Made by a program: the position numbers and the translations under genes
DNA from: Prevotella sp. UBA2756
Lineage (GTDB): Bacteria > Bacteroidota > Bacteroidia > Bacteroidales > Bacteroidaceae
Length of the DNA: 27,407 nt
NCBI GenBank assembly: GCA_002353205.1
Contig: DEJE01000035.1
Span: forward strand, 1-27,407
Direction of reading: 5' to 3'
The notes under the pieces: generated by a model
What the model saw: only the letters and a program-made list of their open reading frames with translations
Told to the model about the DNA's origin: nothing
The model's database searches: none
Shown: piece by piece, positions 23,806-27,407 of the stretch
Layout: each line of letters starts with the position of its first letter
Numbering within the stretch: position 1 is the stretch's first letter

Positions 23806-23856
23806 CGAAAAGAGGGCCGACGCAACATGCCGTCGGCCCTCTTTTCGTCTTTTTTT
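23806..23856 (+). terminator. Terminator after the exuT-like gene
   Basis: A perfect 17-bp stem (23806-23822 with 23831-23847) with an eight-base loop and the tail TCTTTTTTT. It ends the EIIC-TA-kduI-exuT group. Flanking A-rich sequence on the left may also let it act in reverse. Confidence 0.93.
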
Positions 23857-23921
23857 CGCGGAGAAATGCCCTTATTACCATATTTTAATGCTTGAAAACT
23901 TTTTCGTTCCGATTTTTTTTG

Positions 23922-23929
23922 TATCTTTG
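23922..23929 (+). promoter_or_regulatory. -7 box of rhaD
   Basis: TATCTTTG fits TAnnTTTG and lies 32 bases before the ATG at 23962. Only a T-run, not a clear TTTG, is found at the -33 position. It stands directly after the preceding terminator, so rhaD starts a new transcript. Confidence 0.7.
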
Positions 23930-23961
23930 CCCACTGATAACAAACTAAAACAACGTCAGAA

Positions 23962-24771
23962 ATGAAAAGTATACTTGAAGGAAGACCTGCTCTGCGGGCT
24001 GAGATTGAGAAGATTGCAGAGGTGGCCGGATACCTCTGGCAGAACGGATGGGCCGAGCGCAACGGCGGTAATATCACGGTGAACATCACGAAATTCGTCG
24101 ACGACGACATCCGTCAGCTGCCTGCCATCAGCGACGTGAAGCAAATCGGCGTGGCACTGCCGCAGCTGAAGGGTTGCTACTTCTACTGCAAGGGAACGGG
24201 TAAGCGCATGCGCGACCTCGCTCGCTGGCCGATGGACAACGGTTCGGTGATCCGCATCCTCGACGACTGCGCCAGCTATGTGATCATTGCCGACAACCCC
24301 GTGCAGCCCACAAGCGAGCTGCCCAGCCACCTCACCGTGCACAACCACCTCATCGAGAAGGGAAGCCCCTACAATGCCACCGTGCACACGCACCCCATTG
24401 AGCTGGTTGCCATGAGCCATAACCGCGAGATGCTGGGCAAGGACGTGCTGACCAACATCCTCTGGTCGATGATTCCCGAGACGAAGGCTTTCTGTCCGCT
24501 GGGACTGGGCATCATTCCCTACACCCTGCCGGGAAGCGTGGAGCTGGCCGATGCTACGCTGAAGGAGCTCGACGACTACGATGTGGTGCTCTGGGAGAAG
24601 CACGGTGTCTTCGCACAGGGTCTCGACGTGATGGACGCTTTCGACCAGATCGACGTGCTCTCGAAGGCTGCGAAGATCTATATCGACGCCCGCTCGATGG
24701 GCTTTGTGCCCGAAGGCATGAGCCAGGAGCAGATGCAGGAGATGACGCGTGCGTTCAACCTGCCGAAATAA
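23962..24771 (+). CDS. rhaD: Rhamnulose-1-phosphate aldolase
   Basis: A 269-residue class II zinc aldolase that splits L-rhamnulose 1-phosphate into dihydroxyacetone phosphate and L-lactaldehyde. The active site aligns with the E. coli enzyme: Glu119 in PTSELPSHL, His142 and His144 in VHTHPIELVA, and His214 in LWEKHGVF. The string NGWAERNGGNIT at 28-39 forms the phosphate-binding turn. It has its own promoter after a strong terminator. rhaT lies close by on the other strand; the kinase (rhaB) and a classical rhamnose isomerase are not in the window. Confidence 0.96.
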   Translation: MKSILEGRPALRAEIEKIAEVAGYLWQNGWAERNGGNITVNITKFVDDDIRQLPAISDVKQIGVALPQLKGCYFYCKGTGKRMRDLARWPMDNGSVIRILDDCASYVIIADNPVQPTSELPSHLTVHNHLIEKGSPYNATVHTHPIELVAMSHNREMLGKDVLTNILWSMIPETKAFCPLGLGIIPYTLPGSVELADATLKELDDYDVVLWEKHGVFAQGLDVMDAFDQIDVLSKAAKIYIDARSMGFVPEGMSQEQMQEMTRAFNLPK

Positions 24772-24819
24772 ACGCGGCGTTAAAAGGAAGGAAAAGGATT
24801 GTTTAACATTTTAAATAAA

Positions 24820-25248
24820 ATGCGTATGAAAAAGAATGTTTTGAAACTGCTGGCTTTCGCTGTGATGTTCGTCATCAGCTTAGGCGCTAACGCCCAGACA
24901 GTAGGACAGGATGTAGACCACGCTCTGGCCGTAGAACAGGCGAAGGCACAGGAGCAGTTGGCAAAAGAACAGCAGAAAGCCCTCAAGGCTCAGGCCAAGG
25001 CCGAGAAGGAAGCCAAGAAGGCTCAGAAGGAAGCCGAGAAGCGCGAGAAAGCTATCAAGAAGGCTGAGAAGGCCAAGAAGGATGCCGAGAAGGCTGTCAA
25101 AGATGCTGAGAAGGCCGAACAGAAGGCTGCTGAGGTTGCCGGCGGCGACCCCATGAAGGCTGCTAAAGCCAACGAGAAGGCTGCCAAGGCTCGGCAGAAG
25201 GCGCTGAAAGCGCAGGAAAAAGCCGAGAAACTGGCGAAGAAACTATAA
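24820..25248 (+). CDS. Exported Ala/Lys/Glu-rich coiled-coil protein
   Basis: A 142-residue protein with a signal peptide (MRMKKNVLKLLAFAVMFVIS, cleavage expected after ANA-Q). The mature part from about residue 35 to the end is almost only Ala, Lys, Glu and Gln in repeats of the type EKAKKDAEKAVKDAEKAE, predicted as one long, strongly charged, lysine-rich alpha-helix or coiled coil. It has no known fold or motif and is not recognised as a family. It may bind envelope polymers or nucleic acid by charge (guess). The ATG start was preferred over an upstream TTG because it gives a normal signal peptide. A strong terminator follows 24 bp after the stop. Confidence 0.75.
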   Translation: MRMKKNVLKLLAFAVMFVISLGANAQTVGQDVDHALAVEQAKAQEQLAKEQQKALKAQAKAEKEAKKAQKEAEKREKAIKKAEKAKKDAEKAVKDAEKAEQKAAEVAGGDPMKAAKANEKAAKARQKALKAQEKAEKLAKKL

Positions 25249-25272
25249 GTCTTTGGAAAAAGGGAAAGAAAA

Positions 25273-25302
25273 ACGGGCGGATGATCTCCGCCCGTTTTTT
25301 TT
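25273..25302 (+). terminator. Bidirectional terminator, coiled-coil gene and rhaT
   Basis: A nine-bp GC-rich stem (25273-25281 with 25287-25295) with a five-base loop and eight T on the plus strand. On the minus strand the tail is TTTTTCTTTC, so it probably also ends the rhaT transcript. Confidence 0.92.
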
Positions 25303-25425
25303 CGGTATTCCGGAATTTCGGTATTTCGGTTTTCTTTCGTTATTCCGGTTTTTCGGTTTTTCGGAATTCCGTTATTCCGGTATTCCGTGATGACGGCGAG
25401 TTTTCCGTGATAACGGCTTTCGCTG
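25303..25425. repeat. 8-bp degenerate tandem array C
   Basis: Read on the plus strand, about eleven units of CGNNATNN-type octamers (CGGTATTC, CGGAATTT, CGTTATTC and similar) run from 25303 to 25393 with one 3-bp slip at 25335-25337. More diverged copies follow to about 25425. This is the reverse complement of the unit in arrays A and B. It begins exactly at the end of the T8 of the preceding terminator and fills the gap to the rhaT stop at 25437. Confidence 0.78.
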
Positions 25426-25436
25426 CCGTCGCTTTT

Positions 25437-26471
25437 TCAGATGAACTGCGGCAGGAACGAGCTGATGATGAGGACGATGATGCCGACGATGAGAACGGCA
25501 ATCGTCTTCTGCGAACAGCCTTTCCACTCTTTCAGAATGATGCCCCAGACGTTGGAGAACACCACGTTGAGCGCCATCAGGATGCAGAACGAGAGCGTCA
25601 TCAGCGTGGGCGACGAGGTGAGGAAGCCCTTGCCGAGCGACAGTCCGAAGAACTGGCTGTACCACAGGGCGCCGGCCAGGAGGCAGAAGAGCAGGTTGTT
25701 GCCCCATACCGACGTCTTCTTGTAGTCGCCCCAGGTGTGGTTCTTCTGGTTCTGATAGAAACAGTAGACGGCATTGGTGACGAAACCGCCGAGCGTGACG
25801 AGGAACGTGGCGGGGAGCGTGCGGAACATCGGGTCGGTGAGCTCACCGAAATTGATGCTCTTGCCAAACTCCAGACCCACATTGAAGCATCCGCTCATGA
25901 AGCCGGCGAGCAAGGCGATGGCCAAACCCTTGGGGAAATTGAAGTCCTTGACGGCTGCTTTCTTCTCCTCTTCCGACAGCGAACTGGCCTTCATGCTGCC
26001 GGCCACACCGATGATGGCGATGCCGATGAGCGTTACCACGACACCGATGATGACAGCATAGGTGAGCGACTCGAGCGGCCGCTGCTCGGGGAAGAAGATG
26101 TTGAGCAGCACCGGACCCATGATGGTGCCCAGTCCGGCACAGGTGCCAAGGGCTATCGACTGGCCGAGCGCCACACCGAGGTAGCGCATCGACAGGCCGA
26201 AGGTCAGTCCGCCCACACCCCAGAGCACACCGAAGAAGATGGTCATCCAGATGTTGAACGACTGGTCGGCGGTGAACAGCTCGAAGAGCGAGTGGCCCGA
26301 CGGCACGGCCAGCAGCGCACCGAGGAAGGGCAGCACGAGCCAGGCGAAGACGCCCTGCACAATCCAGTACGACTCCCATGACCAATCCTTGATCTTGTTG
26401 ATGGGTACGTAGCACGACGACTGGCAGAAAGCGCCGATGGCTATGATGAGTAAACCGATAATGATATCCAT
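25437..26471 (-). CDS. rhaT: L-rhamnose/proton symporter RhaT
   Basis: A 344-residue inner-membrane carrier, the same length as E. coli RhaT, with ten hydrophobic segments. Family strings are visible: CYVPINKIKDWSWESYWIVQGVFAWLVLP at about 20-48, FFGVLWGVGGLTFGLSMRYLGVALGQSIALG, and the C-terminal FSNVWGIILKEWKG. It brings L-rhamnose in with protons. It lies 102 bp downstream of the isomerase-family gene and is probably in its operon, separated by a long inverted repeat. Its end faces the coiled-coil gene across array C and a shared terminator. Confidence 0.93.
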   Translation of the reverse strand: MDIIIGLLIIAIGAFCQSSCYVPINKIKDWSWESYWIVQGVFAWLVLPFLGALLAVPSGHSLFELFTADQSFNIWMTIFFGVLWGVGGLTFGLSMRYLGVALGQSIALGTCAGLGTIMGPVLLNIFFPEQRPLESLTYAVIIGVVVTLIGIAIIGVAGSMKASSLSEEEKKAAVKDFNFPKGLAIALLAGFMSGCFNVGLEFGKSINFGELTDPMFRTLPATFLVTLGGFVTNAVYCFYQNQKNHTWGDYKKTSVWGNNLLFCLLAGALWYSQFFGLSLGKGFLTSSPTLMTLSFCILMALNVVFSNVWGIILKEWKGCSQKTIAVLIVGIIVLIISSFLPQFI

Positions 26472-26492
26472 ATTTCTTAATTTAGTCTAGGA

Positions 26493-26566
26493 ACAAAAAT
26501 CTTCAAAAATCAAACACAAATCTTTTTGACCTTATATATTTGTGTCAGATTTTTGAAGATTTTTGT
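26493..26566 (-). promoter_or_regulatory. Two-part inverted repeat between isomerase and rhaT
   Basis: A perfect 19-bp outer stem (26493-26511 with 26548-26566), then a 2x2 mismatch, then an 8-bp inner stem (26514-26521 with 26538-26545) around a 16-base loop. Each outer arm is two tandem CAAAAATC octamers two bases apart. No T-tract follows on either strand, so it is not a standard terminator. It could be an mRNA-stabilising or processing hairpin between two cistrons, or a paired direct-repeat operator for a sugar regulator such as an AraC-family protein (inference). Confidence 0.7.
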
Positions 26567-26573
26567 CCGTTTC

Positions 26574-27407
26574 TTATCTGCAAACGACGTCGCACTCGAT
26601 GTTCAGAATCTTCGCCACCTTGAGGATGGTGTCGATGTGGTGACCCACAGCGGCTGCCATGTGGTGGGTAGGACCGGCCTCGCTCCACTTGTTGACGAAC
26701 TCACGGCAGGGCAGCGAGAACTTGGTGCGCATGTTGGTGTCGCCGAACATGAAGATGGGGCCTTCCTCGTTGACACCCTCGGCAGCCACGAACTTGAACA
26801 CGCCGTTGGCGTCCTGCGTGATGGCGAGGTAGGTGACGGGGCCTGTGGGCGGGTAGAACTGCGTCAGATAGCCGCCGCCGGTCTTGCCGTGGAACACGGG
26901 CACAATCTTCATCGTGGGCTTGTGGGCCTGCGAGATGTCGAAGTCGCCCGAGCCGGAGTGACCGATGATGCAGATATCCTTCGGGAAGTCGATGGAGTAC
27001 ATCTCGGCCAGCGTGCCTGTGCCGGAGATGGTCTTCAGAATCGACATGGCCATGGCCACCTTCATGTCGCCCTCAACGGCGCACGCTGTGTGCTGCTTGA
27101 TGAGCATGGAGAACGCGGGGATGAGCATGGAGTCGAGCTTGCCGGCCACACCCTGTGCGAAGCCTGCATAGTGGGAAGCGATCATGCCGAGCTTCTCGTC
27201 CTTCACCCACTGCTCGAAAGCCACTACATACTTAGCCATGTCCCACACCTTCTCGATGGTGCCGCCACCCTCAATCTCGAAGGTGTCGAGGATGTCCTGA
27301 GCCTTGGCGCGGATGGCTTCCTCGTCGGTGATGTTGTCGGCGATGGCCCACATCTGCTCCCAGTCGAACTGCTTGGTGTAGACGAACATGCGGTGGTAGA
27401 GGTTGGT
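26574..27407 (-). CDS. Fucose/arabinose-isomerase-family protein, partial
   Basis: The C-terminal 277 residues of a gene whose start lies beyond the right edge; the open frame runs to the last base with TNLYHR before the first visible Met. It resembles the L-fucose/L-arabinose isomerase superfamily, cytoplasmic Mn-dependent aldose-ketose isomerases. Relevant strings are VEGDMKVAMAMSILKTISGTG, IIGHSGSGDFDIS, a VFHGKTGGGYLTQFYPPTGPVTYLAI core, and GPTHHMAAAVGHHIDTILKVAKILNIE near the end, where metal-binding histidines are expected. Adjacent rhaT suggests rhamnose or another deoxy sugar, but classical rhamnose isomerase (RhaA) has a different fold. Exact substrate not assigned. Confidence 0.75.
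   Translation of the reverse strand, partial: TNLYHRMFVYTKQFDWEQMWAIADNITDEEAIRAKAQDILDTFEIEGGGTIEKVWDMAKYVVAFEQWVKDEKLGMIASHYAGFAQGVAGKLDSMLIPAFSMLIKQHTACAVEGDMKVAMAMSILKTISGTGTLAEMYSIDFPKDICIIGHSGSGDFDISQAHKPTMKIVPVFHGKTGGGYLTQFYPPTGPVTYLAITQDANGVFKFVAAEGVNEEGPIFMFGDTNMRTKFSLPCREFVNKWSEAGPTHHMAAAVGHHIDTILKVAKILNIECDVVCR

Overview
The window is chromosomal DNA from a member of the Bacteroidales, most likely Prevotella or a close relative. Three things point there. Upstream boxes of the Bacteroidota form (TTTG, 19-20 bp, TAnnTTTG) precede many genes, and Shine-Dalgarno sequences are weak. Several families are typical of the phylum: PepSY-like, DUF4840, DUF1599, DUF3098, a DoxX-type BT_3928-like protein and a MurF-Alr fusion. 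Gene order also matches conserved Bacteroidales clusters (tpiA-SPOR-folE and ftsX-DUF3098-uppP-truB-queA-folK). No tRNA, rRNA, transposase, integrase or CRISPR array was seen.

Layout. 1-1110: two small envelope proteins (PepSY-like, lipoprotein) on +. 1114-7370: a minus-strand block reading DUF1599, DoxX/thioredoxin-like protein, tpiA, SPOR protein, folE, DUF4840 lipoprotein, ZIP metal transporter, then a 43-residue ORF with its own -7 box. 7455-8219: a radical SAM enzyme on minus. 8346-12609: plus-strand housekeeping operon ftsX, DUF3098, uppP, truB, queA, folK. 12757-13026: rpsO on minus. 13256-15859: murF-alr fusion on +. 16001-18514: large secreted repeat/LRR protein on minus, bracketed by two copies of a GC-rich palindromic repeat. 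18531-19175: long intergenic region with a 22-bp tandem repeat array. 19176-23774: plus-strand group with an orphan PTS galactitol-type EIIC, a PIN toxin-antitoxin pair, a KduI with a signal peptide, and a hexuronate MFS transporter, closed by a strong terminator. 23962-24771: rhaD on +. 24820-25248: exported Ala/Lys/Glu coiled-coil protein. 25437 to the right edge: rhaT and an incomplete fucose/arabinose-isomerase-family gene on minus.

How the genes fit together. The right third looks like a pectin (rhamnogalacturonan) monosaccharide locus. KduI and the ExuT-like carrier handle unsaturated or intact uronates, and RhaT, RhaD and a sugar isomerase handle L-rhamnose. The left two thirds are housekeeping: envelope lipid carrier recycling, peptidoglycan precursors, folate/pterin, tRNA modification and glycolysis.

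The non-coding DNA holds the least expected material. There are three intergenic arrays of a degenerate 8-bp unit (NNATNNCG), two of them starting exactly at the T-tract of a terminator. There is a five-unit 22-bp array in which most units carry a TTGC-N3-GCAA dyad. A long two-part inverted repeat built from four CAAAAATC octamers lies between the isomerase gene and rhaT.
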